Origin: Shewanella putrefaciens
Lineage (GTDB): Bacteria > Pseudomonadota > Gammaproteobacteria > Enterobacterales > Shewanellaceae
Length of the DNA: 64,000 bases
Reading direction: 5' to 3'
NCBI RefSeq assembly: GCF_016406305.1
Contig: NZ_CP066369.1
Coordinates: 3,552,501 to 3,616,500 of the forward strand
Shown: piece after piece, positions 10,393 through 19,343 of the stretch
How positions within the stretch are numbered: position 1 is the stretch's first letter
Layout of the letters: every line of letters starts with the position of its first letter
Program-made: the position numbers and the translations under genes
Notes under the pieces: generated by a model
The model's input: only the letters and a program-made list of their open reading frames with translations
The model's database searches: none
What the model was told of the DNA's origin: nothing

Positions 10393-10564
10393 TTTTGTCC
10401 TTGCCTTTTTGCCTTTTATGCACAATCCAGCCACGTCTATGCTCGTAACTACGGCCAGTGAGTTTATCCTCGCCACATAAAAAAGCCCTACGAACACAGC
10501 GATTTATCACATGATAGAAAGGCGTCGCACTGGCATCAATTAACTGTCTTCTGGCCGAGGCCAT
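10346..10564 (-). pseudogene. Truncated RAYT transposase copy
   Basis: The first ~51 residues match the neighbouring intact transposase almost exactly (MASARRQLIDASATPFYH...), then the frame runs into the pyrimidine-rich spacer and stops. It is a 5' fragment created by the tandem duplication and lacks the HUH and Tyr motifs, so it cannot be an enzyme. It keeps a ribosome site (GGAG), so a short peptide could still be made. Confidence 0.85.
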
Positions 10565-10650
10565 CACAAACTCCACACAGGCAAAATCAGGATAATTTAA
10601 AGCCTAGTAAAAGGGGCTGAAAAACACAAAAAGACATGGCTGTCCTCGCC
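10422..10650. repeat. Tandem duplication, copy 2 (RAYT fragment)
   Basis: Second copy of the 229-bp block. The 29 bases between the copies are pyrimidine-rich and contain repeats of CCTTGCCTTTT, which also recur degenerately after copy 2 and suggest slippage. Confidence 0.9.
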
Positions 10651-10702
10651 TTCTTTCGCCTTCTTGCCTTCACCTTCAGTTAGTTCACTCGCCTCAGCCA
10701 TT

Positions 10703-11008
10703 TCAAAGTTTTTCTTGTACTGCCAATGCCATTTTTTTGATAGTAGGTCCTTTCAAACCAAGACTATTGCGATTTAGGTTCGAATTGCTCATATTTTGAA
10801 TATGCGATAACCAGACGCGATGATATTGCTTTGAACTACTTATAGTGCTTATGCGTGATTGCTGTGTTTTGATTGAAGCCCAGTTTTTGTGGGTTGAATC
10901 CACATGTTGATAGTAAAGATAAGAAACGAAGAAAGTTGCGCCAATAGTCGTGAGCTTATCGCCGTCCTCAAATGAAAATATATGTCGCTCAGAACCTGTA
11001 GGTGTCAT
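10703..11008 (-). CDS. Hypothetical protein, 101 residues
   Basis: No family recognised. The sequence is polar with many Ser, Gln and His residues, a short hydrophobic stretch around TIGATFFVSYLYY, and a basic C-terminus (LKGPTIKKMALAVQEKL). No signal peptide and no helix-turn-helix are evident. It lies alone in the accessory stretch between a transposase fragment and an EAL gene. It may be a real small gene, but the composition does not prove it. Confidence 0.4.
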   Translation of the reverse strand: MTPTGSERHIFSFEDGDKLTTIGATFFVSYLYYQHVDSTHKNWASIKTQQSRISTISSSKQYHRVWLSHIQNMSNSNLNRNSLGLKGPTIKKMALAVQEKL

Positions 11009-11378
11009 TCCGTTATCCCTCGTATGCTTTCCTAGATCAAGTTTTAGTCATTAGATAAAATAGGTCAATCTAGACTCAGAATGTTGCCTTAACCTTTCAA
11101 CTCTAAATTGTTACCGGGCAAAAGCTCTTTACGACTATGCCAGAAATAATCTGGATGACCTGCCAGAAAACTCAGTTCATTAAATTCTGACGATTCTCAC
11201 TGAGCTGTATTTTCAAGCTTAGTGGCATGCTGGAATTCGAGTGTTAAAGTGACACAGATATAGCAAACTTGTCGATAATAGGCGCCAATCATTTAGGTCG
11301 ATAAAAAAACAAACCTAAATATTAATAAACCGTTGCTCTGACTCAAGTTTGGGTGATGTTAAGTGCTATATGGCTGCA
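11009..11378. other. 370-bp intergenic stretch
   Basis: No convincing gene, hairpin or promoter. A short open run at about 11060-11180 resembles a protein C-terminus but lacks a start (see rejected items). Confidence 0.5.
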
Positions 11379-12974
11379 TTACAAATCACCCCTAGGAGTC
11401 ACAGCAAGCGATGCTGTGCTTTTATCCAACTGCTCTAGCAAAGTGCTAAAGGGAACTGGTTTGCCAAAATGCCAGCCCTGCGCAAACTGAACGCCACGTT
11501 GGCGCAATAACTGCGCCTGCGCCTCGGTTTCCACTCCTTCTGCGATCATCTTCAGATTCAGTGATTTCGCCATATCGATAATATGCAGTACAACTTGGCT
11601 GGTCGCAGCGTCTTTCCCTAAGGTATCGACAAAGGACTTATCAATTTTGAGATAGTCCAGATTAAAGCTCTCCAGATAGGAAAGGCTCGAATAGCCGGTC
11701 CCAAAGTCGTCGATAGCCACCTCTATGCCCCTAGCCCGAACTTCATCAAGTATTTCCTTTGCTACGCCCACGTTCATAAACCCGCGTTCCGTAGCCTCCA
11801 CAATCAAGTTCCCTGGCCCTGCCTTCGTCTTTTTGTGCAATACGTCTAAGTATTCAATTGTCTGGCGAGACTGAAGGTCAACCGCCGATAGGTTGATGGC
11901 AATGTGGAACTTAGGGTGACGGGCAAATAGATCGTGAATATCATCACCTATCAAGGAGATAACGCGCTCGGTGATACGCGGGATCAGGCCAACCTCTTCG
12001 GCAACGGCAATGAAGAGATCTGGACGGATCATCTCACCGTTCGGCCGCTGCCAACGGATCAACGCCTCCGCTCCGACCCACTGCCCCGTTTGTAGGTCAA
12101 CTATAGGCTGATAGTGGAGGAAGAACTCATTGCGCTTAAGCGCCACTTTAATTACCGCGGGCAGCGCGAGTTGCCGCTTTGCAAGGCAGAGAACCATCCA
12201 AGCGAGCAAAGCCCCTGCCACGAGGCCAAATGGCACTAAGAAACGAGAAAGACGACGAAGGCCATCGCTGACCTTAGTCGCGGGAACTGCCACATAGGCT
12301 GCAAAGGCATACTTTGATGAGTGCTTGACCACGACAAGATATTCGCCGTCTGAAAACCTGGATTCAGTCTGTTTGCCAACCGAATCAATCCATGCAGGCT
12401 TAAATTCTCCGCGACTCACTATCGGGCTATTGGTAACGCTGGAGAGCACACCAACAGAAATGCTGGGCTCGTCCACAAAAACATCCAGCGGGCGGTTATG
12501 GTGGATAGCAACGGTATAGCCACTCTTCAGATCGGTAGAAATCAGAAAACGTTTTTCAGGTAAAACAGGAAACTCGACTAATGTGCGCACGGCAGTGCCG
12601 TAGGGAGTGATGTAATTTGCAGGCCCAAGTGGCGTGTTGTGGTGGCCGTAGGAAGAACACAACAACCGATCGTCTTTAACATAGCCAACGGCCTGAACAT
12701 GTTCCGATGCAAGGTCCAGCGCCCCCATTAAGCGAATATTCTCCACGGAACAGGGGTCCACAGCCCCTTCGGCGGCAAGGGTCGTTAAAATACCCAGAGT
12801 CTGATCGGAGGACTCATCATTTCGTCGAAGAATATCCTCAGCGAGCAAGGCCGCGATATCCATCTGGTCATCAAAACTCTGCTTCCACGCGAGGTACAAT
12901 GAAATGGCAATCGGGGTGGAAACGGCCACTAGCACAATAAAGATCGCAATCGCGACGAAGGTTTTATTCCTCAA
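11379..12974 (-). CDS. CSS-motif EAL-domain cyclic-di-GMP phosphodiesterase
   Basis: A 531-residue inner-membrane enzyme that hydrolyses c-di-GMP. An N-terminal membrane helix (about 7-30) is followed by a periplasmic CSS-motif sensor with Cys in VDPCSVEN and LLCSSYG (redox-sensitive disulfide in this family), a second helix (about 245-265) and a cytosolic EAL domain. Catalytic motifs are complete: EALIRW, the NLSAVDLQ segment, and DDFGTGYSSLSYL. The start appears to be TTG at 12974, preceded by GGGAGAGG three bases away. The base composition looks richer in GC than the flanks, which with its position in an accessory stretch suggests transfer. A diguanylate cyclase gene lies next upstream, about 260 bases away. 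Confidence 0.9.
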   Translation of the reverse strand: MRNKTFVAIAIFIVLVAVSTPIAISLYLAWKQSFDDQMDIAALLAEDILRRNDESSDQTLGILTTLAAEGAVDPCSVENIRLMGALDLASEHVQAVGYVKDDRLLCSSYGHHNTPLGPANYITPYGTAVRTLVEFPVLPEKRFLISTDLKSGYTVAIHHNRPLDVFVDEPSISVGVLSSVTNSPIVSRGEFKPAWIDSVGKQTESRFSDGEYLVVVKHSSKYAFAAYVAVPATKVSDGLRRLSRFLVPFGLVAGALLAWMVLCLAKRQLALPAVIKVALKRNEFFLHYQPIVDLQTGQWVGAEALIRWQRPNGEMIRPDLFIAVAEEVGLIPRITERVISLIGDDIHDLFARHPKFHIAINLSAVDLQSRQTIEYLDVLHKKTKAGPGNLIVEATERGFMNVGVAKEILDEVRARGIEVAIDDFGTGYSSLSYLESFNLDYLKIDKSFVDTLGKDAATSQVVLHIIDMAKSLNLKMIAEGVETEAQAQLLRQRGVQFAQGWHFGKPVPFSTLLEQLDKSTASLAVTPRGDL

Positions 12975-13231
12975 CGGCCTCTCCCTGTTGTCGCATTATG
13001 TCCGTGCAATAGCCCACTGCCCGCCCCTTTCTAAATGATTGATCCGTTTATGATCCATCACAGATTACCGTCCAATAAAGAGAACTACAATCCGAAACAT
13101 ATATTTAACAGTAGCGATAAGGTCCAAGATGGCTTCGAGGAATTAACTCCGTTGTTGTCATACCTATGCCCTCGGACGTAAAAATCCCCTGCCAACGAAT
13201 TGTCATCTTTGTCTATTGGGGCTAAATCCCC

Positions 13232-14203
13232 CTAGGGCTTATCGCCGTGATGGGTCGCTTTATCCTGGTACATAGCTTTATCGGCGGAGTCGAACAGCTC
13301 CTCTAAGCTCACTGCGGAATCCGGTGTCCAGTGAGCAACGCCAATACTGGTGGCAATTTTATGTTCTAGCGGATGTTGTTGATTATATTGCTCAAGTAAC
13401 AATTTAAAACGATTTATAGCGAGGTTAACCGTCTCCCTGTGTACAAAACTTAACAGCACGACAAACTCATCACCGCCAAGCCTTGCTATCACATCCGACT
13501 CCCTAAAGGCCGACATCAAAATATGGGCAAAGTCATATAGCACTTGGTCCCCCCTAAGGTGGCCAAAGTTGTCGTTCACTTCCTTAAAAAAGTCGAGATC
13601 GAAAAATACCAAGGCCGCTTCGGCCTGGGTGCGACGACAACTCGCTAGGGCTTGATGCGCCAACAATTCAAAACCACGACGATTAGAAATTGCCGTGAGT
13701 GGATCTAAGGTATTTTGGGCAATGGAGAGTAACTCAGCCTCCACCATTTGGCCTAAATCCGTTAAGGTTTCAATCTCTTCACCACTAAACGTTCGCGGCT
13801 CAGTCCCAATCAAACATAGGGTTCCCACCCGAAATTGACCGTGAAGAGTTAAAGGATAGCCAACATAAAACCGAATATAGGGTGGCTGTACAACCAGGGG
13901 ATTATCACTAAAGCGTGCATCCTTTAGGGTGTCATTCACAATAAAAATTTCTTCATAGTTAATGGCATGGGCGCAAAAAGAAACATCCCTTGGGGTTTCA
14001 GTGATTTCCAATCCTTGGCGGGACTTAAACCATTGACGATGTGCATCGACAAGGGTAATGACACAATAGGGCAGGGAAAAAATTCGTCGAGTGAGCCGAG
14101 TAATACGGTCGAAGCGTTCTTCGGCATCGGTATCTAACACATTGAGTGAACGTAATGTGGCTAAACGTTGTAGCTCATTATCAGGGATTGGCGGTAATTG
14201 CAT
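13232..14203 (-). CDS. GAF-GGDEF diguanylate cyclase
   Basis: A soluble 323-residue protein. Residues ~20-150 form a GAF sensor domain (CVITLVDAHRQWFKSRQG is a family phrase), and ~165-318 a GGDEF domain with the intact active site RLGGDEFVVLL. An inhibitory I-site RESD lies exactly five residues before GGDEF, so product inhibition is expected. No membrane helix is seen. It makes c-di-GMP and may be balanced by the adjacent EAL phosphodiesterase, though the two genes are separated by ~260 bases and need not be co-transcribed. Confidence 0.92.
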   Translation of the reverse strand: MQLPPIPDNELQRLATLRSLNVLDTDAEERFDRITRLTRRIFSLPYCVITLVDAHRQWFKSRQGLEITETPRDVSFCAHAINYEEIFIVNDTLKDARFSDNPLVVQPPYIRFYVGYPLTLHGQFRVGTLCLIGTEPRTFSGEEIETLTDLGQMVEAELLSIAQNTLDPLTAISNRRGFELLAHQALASCRRTQAEAALVFFDLDFFKEVNDNFGHLRGDQVLYDFAHILMSAFRESDVIARLGGDEFVVLLSFVHRETVNLAINRFKLLLEQYNQQHPLEHKIATSIGVAHWTPDSAVSLEELFDSADKAMYQDKATHHGDKP

Positions 14204-14297
14204 GGCGCTCTCTGCTAGCTGCTCTTATTAAACTTTAGACCAAGTTAATAGGAACGTCTTACAGATTAGCGCCAACCTTCAATGACCGCATTGGGTG

Positions 14298-14325
14298 GAC
14301 AAAATTCAGCGGCAACAATTTTGTC
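14298..14325. other. Hairpin downstream of glnE
   Basis: Nine-base perfect stem GACAAAATT/AATTTTGTC with a 10-base loop. It lies 30 bases after the glnE stop on the minus strand but lacks a T-run, so it is only a possible terminator or transcript-end stabiliser. Confidence 0.4.
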
Positions 14326-14354
14326 TCAAACGAGTTAGGGAGACAGGGGCGATA

Positions 14355-17216
14355 CTAATCGAGCACAGTGCGATAAATGCTAAGCACCCGCTCGGCATGC
14401 TCCGCCACCTCAATATAAGGCAGTTGCCCCGATTTTTGCTGCAATGTAAGCCGATGATTTTCATCCCTTAACCAACAATAGCTTTGGGTTAAGTGCTGGG
14501 CGCTCATGATAGGTAAAAGCTCAAGCTCGGCCAATACCCCAAAAATGCGCACATTGTCGGACCAAATAGACAGCTCGGGATATTCATGGGCATTGGCCAG
14601 CACAAGATACTGGGCAATAAATTCGATATCGGCGATGCCCCCTGGGCTCTGTTTTAAATCAAATATCCCCTCACTGGCCTTAAGCAAGTGATCGCGCATC
14701 TTTTGGCGCATTTCACGCACCGCTTTTTTAAGCTCATCTTTATCCCGCGGTTTTTCCAGTACCGAGGCTCGGATACGGCTGAATTTCACCGCTAAGCTAT
14801 TATCACCAAACACAAAGCGCGAACGCACTAAGGCTTGATGCTCCCAAGTCCAAGCTTCATCGGCTTGGTATTCACCAAAACGGGTGATTTCACTCACCAT
14901 CAAACCCGACGCCCCCGACGGGCGCAATCGCATATCCACCTCATACAACTCGCCCGACGTAGTGCGAGTCGAAAATAAATGCAAAATGCGCTGCGCCAGT
15001 TTCAGATAAAAATGCCCGACCTCAATGGGCCTGTCGCCATTCGTCAGGCTGTTGGCCATACTGGCATGTGCCTCATACAGGAACACCAAATCCAGATCCG
15101 ATCCATAGCCCAGTTCAATCCCCCCTAACTTGCCATAACCAATAACGGCAAAACCAGTATCATTGCCCTCAAGATAAGTGGGAACACCGTGACGCTGAGC
15201 GATCTGCTGCCATGCCTGCATCACCACTTGCTCGATAATGGCCTCGGCTAAAAAGGTTAAGTGATCGCTCACCTGCATCACAGGAAGAACCCCAGTCACA
15301 TCGGCGGCGGCGATTTTAAGTTGTTGGGATAACTTAAATTGGCGCAGCGCTTCCATCTGCTGCTCCATATCATCCTCAGGCACCCGCAGCAGATACTGGC
15401 GCAGCTCGCTGGGGTAATCATCGAGTGAGGTCGTATCATATAAATGCGCAGGGTCGATAAGTTCATCGAGCAACATGGGAAACTTAGCCAGTTGGGCGGC
15501 AATCCAAGGGCTGGCGCAGCATAAACTCACCAACTGCTGGCGCGCACCGGGGTTTTCACACAGCAATTCAAGGTAAGTTGTGCGCGTTAAAATCTGCTCC
15601 AATACCTTAGACACGGGTTCAAAGGCCGCCGATGGACTCGGTTGATTAAGCAATTCTTCTAGCAATCTTGGCATTAACTTATCGAGGGTTTCTCGCCCAC
15701 GGGGGCCGATGGAGCGTTTAGTCACAGTTTCACGCCAACGACTGAGTAAAGGCCATAACTGTGGATCTTCAATATGTTGCTCTGCGAGCAGGGCAATGGC
15801 ATGGTCATCTTGCTGCACATTCCACAGCTGCGCCGTCCAATGCTCGGCTTTTTCTTCACCTTCTTCCCCGCCTACGGTCGCTTTAAAGTGGCGATGAATT
15901 TTCGCCATCGCGGCCTCAATATGGGTTCTAAGGTCGATTTCATTAGCCATATCGAGCACATAACACAATCGCGCCCAATCGAGCGGGTTATTCGGCAGTG
16001 TTTGAGTCTGTTTATCATCGATGGCTTGCAGTAGGTTTTCGACTCGGCGCAGCAGCAAATAGCTGTGTTTCAGCTCATCCACCGCCAGATATTCAAATTG
16101 CCCAAGACTATAGAGGGTGTCCATGGCGCCAAATAAACTCTGCTGGCGCAGGGCGGGTTCGCGGCCACCGCGAATTAACTGAAAACTCTGCACCACGAAC
16201 TCGACCTCACGTATTCCCCCGGCACCGAGTTTTATATTGTCGGTCAGTTGGCGGCGACGCACTTCTTGGGCGATAAGTTGTTTCATTTTACGCAGGGATT
16301 CGATCGCCGAAAAATCGATATAGCGGCGATACACAAAGGGCCTGAGCATAGAATGCAATTCATCACTGAAGTGGGTCCAAGGCCCAAGGGCGCGGGCCTT
16401 GACCATGGCATAACGCTCCCAATCGCGTCCCTGTTCTTGGTAATAATCCTCAAGACCGCTAAAACTCACTACCAACGGACCACTCTCACCGTAGGGGCGC
16501 AGACGCATATCCACCCGAAAGACAAAGCCATCGACACTAATTTGATCGAGCAGATTAACTAACCTCTGCCCCATACGGATAAAAAACTGTTGATTATCAA
16601 GACTACGGCGGCCACCGACGGTTTCACCATGCTCTGGGAAGGTAAAAATCAAATCGATATCGGAGGAGAAATTAAGCTCGCGGCCACCTAACTTGCCCAT
16701 GCCTAAAATCAGCAATGGCTGTGGTGTGCCGGCCTTATCCATTGGCGTGCCGTACTGAGTGCACATCTCTTTATAGAGCCAATCGCGGGCGCAGATCACT
16801 AAGGCTTCAGCGAGTGCCGACAGATCAAGTAAGGATTCTTCTAAACTGGCATAGTCTAAAAAATCACGCCAAGCCAAACGCACCATTTGATAATTACGAA
16901 AGCGTCGCAGCACAGCTTTTGCCATGTCTTCGGATGTGGCACTGGCAAGCTTGGCATGCAATTCAGTATCAAAGCTTTGGCGTTCAATCAGCTGCAAGTC
17001 ACCGGCAAACAATGACCTTATCCATTCGGGGTGACGGCTCAACTGCGCCGCCACATAATCACTGAGCCCAAGCACAGTTTTTAACTCTTGCTGCTGGCTG
17101 GGCGTCAGTTGCGAGAGCCCTTCAGACCACACTTCCTCTAACCGCTGCCAATGGCGCTCGGCCGTTTGAGTGATCAGAGTAGACAATGACTTATTACTGT
17201 CTTTTTGCATGGTCAT
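14355..17216 (-). CDS. glnE: Bifunctional glutamine synthetase adenylyltransferase/deadenylase
   Basis: Controls glutamine synthetase by adding and removing AMP on a Tyr. The protein (953 residues; E. coli 946) carries both nucleotidyltransferase halves: the N-terminal deadenylase site with [20 protein letters not shown] (about 180-200) and the C-terminal adenylylase site with [20 protein letters not shown] (about 705-725). The start is set at the ATG at 17216, with AGGGATT upstream; a TTG at 17231 also fits the frame. In E. coli glnE follows ygiF in one operon. Here ygiF is 7.4 kb away in the same orientation, and a stress cluster has come between. A 13-bp palindrome lies 27 bp upstream of the start. 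Confidence 0.97.
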   Translation of the reverse strand: MTMQKDSNKSLSTLITQTAERHWQRLEEVWSEGLSQLTPSQQQELKTVLGLSDYVAAQLSRHPEWIRSLFAGDLQLIERQSFDTELHAKLASATSEDMAKAVLRRFRNYQMVRLAWRDFLDYASLEESLLDLSALAEALVICARDWLYKEMCTQYGTPMDKAGTPQPLLILGMGKLGGRELNFSSDIDLIFTFPEHGETVGGRRSLDNQQFFIRMGQRLVNLLDQISVDGFVFRVDMRLRPYGESGPLVVSFSGLEDYYQEQGRDWERYAMVKARALGPWTHFSDELHSMLRPFVYRRYIDFSAIESLRKMKQLIAQEVRRRQLTDNIKLGAGGIREVEFVVQSFQLIRGGREPALRQQSLFGAMDTLYSLGQFEYLAVDELKHSYLLLRRVENLLQAIDDKQTQTLPNNPLDWARLCYVLDMANEIDLRTHIEAAMAKIHRHFKATVGGEEGEEKAEHWTAQLWNVQQDDHAIALLAEQHIEDPQLWPLLSRWRETVTKRSIGPRGRETLDKLMPRLLEELLNQPSPSAAFEPVSKVLEQILTRTTYLELLCENPGARQQLVSLCCASPWIAAQLAKFPMLLDELIDPAHLYDTTSLDDYPSELRQYLLRVPEDDMEQQMEALRQFKLSQQLKIAAADVTGVLPVMQVSDHLTFLAEAIIEQVVMQAWQQIAQRHGVPTYLEGNDTGFAVIGYGKLGGIELGYGSDLDLVFLYEAHASMANSLTNGDRPIEVGHFYLKLAQRILHLFSTRTTSGELYEVDMRLRPSGASGLMVSEITRFGEYQADEAWTWEHQALVRSRFVFGDNSLAVKFSRIRASVLEKPRDKDELKKAVREMRQKMRDHLLKASEGIFDLKQSPGGIADIEFIAQYLVLANAHEYPELSIWSDNVRIFGVLAELELLPIMSAQHLTQSYCWLRDENHRLTLQQKSGQLPYIEVAEHAERVLSIYRTVLD

Positions 17217-17240
17217 AATAATCCCTAACAAATTTAACTA

Positions 17241-17269
17241 TCGACATATTATGTCGCAAATGATATAGA
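17241..17269 (+). promoter_or_regulatory. Putative promoter of the stress cluster
   Basis: TCGACA (17241-17246) and TATAGA (17264-17269) are separated by 17 bases. The operator palindrome overlaps the -35 box, as it does at the yjfI promoter. The first gene starts 186 bases downstream, so the transcript would have a long leader. Confidence 0.5.
17243..17255. promoter_or_regulatory. Palindromic operator GACATATTATGTC, site 1
   Basis: Palindrome around a central T; it extends to 15 bases with C and G flanks. The same motif recurs twice before yjfI at 21087 and 21121. It overlaps the -35 element TCGACA of a plus-strand promoter reading into the lipoprotein-DUF350 operon, and is 27 bp upstream of glnE on the other strand. 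Confidence 0.7.
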
Positions 17270-17454
17270 ATGGCGTCACATCAGCTTTGATGAAACTTGC
17301 AGTGTCCTAATCGCAGGATGACAAAATACGAAAAAGACTTCCTTTCTTCCGTGGCATTTAAGGGTACTATAACCTGCACGGCAGGCATATTGGGTAAGTG
17401 GATTATTATTGTCTGCAAGTATTTGAGTTTTATTTCAACACTTTTGGAGAAAAC

Positions 17455-18426
17455 ATGGCAGGAATGCTAATGCGTGTTCTCGCATCGATACTCTGTTTAG
17501 CCGTCATGCTATCGCTCACGGGATGTGGCGATGATAGGCCGGCAAAAATCGAAAAGTATCAACAACTCACAGAGCAACGCCTCACCACATTGAGTACCAT
17601 GCTTGATGATGGCCAACTACGTAACGCTAATCTATTAAAACAGTACAGCTCACTGTTAAAACAGCAAAAACCCGATTTTGCACCCCTTCTCGATGAATTA
17701 GCCAAGGATTCAGGCACCCAAGGGCCTATGTATTCCTCCCTAAAACGTCGTTTAGAAGAGTCTAAAAATCCAGCAAACTTTGCCGATTTGGATCAACAGT
17801 TAGCCGAAGCCGAGAACCTCTATCAGGCAGCCGACCCCAGTTTATACAACGATATGTTGTCCGATCCCGTGAACGTGGTCGCCGATATGTCCGAGGGTAA
17901 GCTGGCGCGGGTCAATGCGATTAGCCGCGAAGCCGCCGCACTCGCCAATGGTGCCGAAGATTTTGGCCCCGGCAGTCAATTGGTCGGCAATCCGTCCTAT
18001 GGTAGCTGGCAAACTGACTCGAGCGGCATGTCGTTTTGGGCCTGGTATGGCATGTATTCGATGTTTTCAAACGCCTTCAGCCGCCCAATTTATTACGACA
18101 GATGGTCCGGCAATCGCGGGTATAGCTATTACAATGACGTTGGCCGCTATCGCTATACGTCGCCTAAGCAAGCCAATGCCCAGGCAAAAACCTTCGAGCA
18201 AACTAAAAAACGTTTCGACTCCCAGGGTAAACGCTTCGATAGCCCCTACGCTAAGCCGCGCACCGGAGCTTCGGCACTCTCCCGTGAAAGCACCAGTGCC
18301 CCCAAAGCCAATACCACCAGTGCCAGTAAAAGTTCGAGCAGCAAGTTTCGTTCAAACTATTCTAAAGACAGCAGCTTTCGCAATTCCAGCAATCGCACGA
18401 CCCGCAGTGTGCGCCGGGGCAAGTAA
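17455..18426 (+). CDS. Conserved lipoprotein of the PspA/YjfI cluster
   Basis: A 323-residue predicted lipoprotein. Signal peptide and lipobox LSLTGC are at residues ~10-27. The middle part is charged and probably helical (EKYQQLTEQRLTTLST...), followed by a Tyr/Trp-rich segment (SFWAWYGMYSMFS, YYDRWSGNRGYSYYNDVGRY) and a Ser/Arg/Lys-rich tail ending NRTTRSVRRGK. The ATG at 17455 is chosen because GGAG lies upstream and the signal peptide begins here. It is the first gene of the cluster, 13 bases before the DUF350 gene. Function unknown; similar low-complexity lipoproteins (for example YjfM in E. coli) accompany DUF350 proteins, but I cannot assign it to that family. Confidence 0.8.
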   Translation: MAGMLMRVLASILCLAVMLSLTGCGDDRPAKIEKYQQLTEQRLTTLSTMLDDGQLRNANLLKQYSSLLKQQKPDFAPLLDELAKDSGTQGPMYSSLKRRLEESKNPANFADLDQQLAEAENLYQAADPSLYNDMLSDPVNVVADMSEGKLARVNAISREAAALANGAEDFGPGSQLVGNPSYGSWQTDSSGMSFWAWYGMYSMFSNAFSRPIYYDRWSGNRGYSYYNDVGRYRYTSPKQANAQAKTFEQTKKRFDSQGKRFDSPYAKPRTGASALSRESTSAPKANTTSASKSSSSKFRSNYSKDSSFRNSSNRTTRSVRRGK

Positions 18427-18439
18427 CTAAGGATTTCCA

Positions 18440-19339
18440 ATGACACTATTTCAGGATTTCGGTATCACACCAGAGCTAGTCACCATACTGGCAATCGACC
18501 TCACTATTGCGGTTATCTTGCTGACATTAATGCGTTATTTGCAAGGCTGGAGCGTAAGAGTTAACAGCAGTAGAGAATTAGCCGAGCGGGATAACTTTGC
18601 CTTTGGCATCAGTACCGCCGGCGCCGTTGCCGCGCTCGGCATAGTACTTACTGGTGCAATTACTGGCGCCGCCGCGCCCTCGTATTTAACCGAAGCCATT
18701 GGTATGAGCGCCTACGGTTTATTCGGTTTAGTGCTGATTAAATTAGGCCGTTTCTTCCACGATAAAATTGCCTTAAACGAGTTCAATAAGAACGAGCAAA
18801 TCATCAAAGGGAATGTGTCCGTCGCCATTGTCGATGCCAGCGTTGCTATAGCGACAGCCATAATCATCCGCTCCGTGCTGTTATGGGCGGAAGATTTAAC
18901 CCTAGATACTTTTATCGCTATCTTCAGCGCCTTTGCGATTTCGCAGTTGATGTTAGTGCTACTGACTCGCTGGCGTGAAAATCGCTTCGCCAGTCGTAAT
19001 CAAGACTCCTCAATGCAGCAGGCTTTAGTGCAGGGGCACACGGCTGTAGCTATACGCCACGCGGGTTATATGATTGCGATGGCACTCAGTTTCAATGCCG
19101 CCAGTCACTTTATCATTTATAACCCAACGGCCTATGTCACGAACGTGATCGGTTGGCTAGTGTTCTCAGTGATCATGTTATTCGTGCTGACCTTGCTGCT
19201 GTTTATGGTGAAAAAACTGGTACTCGCCAGCATCAATTTAGCCGACGAGGTCGAAAGACAACACAATATCGGTATCGCTGCGGTGGAAATGGCTATCAGT
19301 ATCGCTATCGCGCTTATCCTCACGGCACTGATGGCGTAA
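18440..19339 (+). CDS. DUF350 family membrane protein (YjfL-like, duplicated)
   Basis: Integral membrane protein of 299 residues with about eight hydrophobic helices arranged as two similar halves, each beginning with a polar start and an AxGI/AVAI stretch (FAFGISTAGAVAALGIVL and AVAIRHAGYMIAMALSF). This is a double DUF350, the family of E. coli YjfL. Family members are found next to PspA/YjfJ and aminopropyltransferases, as here, but their biochemical role is unknown; a part in membrane-stress response is inferred from the neighbours. Spacing is 13 bases from the lipoprotein gene and 4 bases to the next gene. Confidence 0.85.
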   Translation: MTLFQDFGITPELVTILAIDLTIAVILLTLMRYLQGWSVRVNSSRELAERDNFAFGISTAGAVAALGIVLTGAITGAAAPSYLTEAIGMSAYGLFGLVLIKLGRFFHDKIALNEFNKNEQIIKGNVSVAIVDASVAIATAIIIRSVLLWAEDLTLDTFIAIFSAFAISQLMLVLLTRWRENRFASRNQDSSMQQALVQGHTAVAIRHAGYMIAMALSFNAASHFIIYNPTAYVTNVIGWLVFSVIMLFVLTLLLFMVKKLVLASINLADEVERQHNIGIAAVEMAISIAIALILTALMA

Positions 19340-19343
19340 TCGA

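Noticed and set aside
11060..11180. 35-codon open run ending in a transposase-like tail (KALYDYARNNLDDLPE)
   Set aside because: No start codon or ribosome site, and the resemblance is too vague to call a pseudogene.
16248..16562. Plus-strand open frames inside glnE
   Set aside because: Antisense to a well-supported essential gene, with no motifs or ribosome sites.
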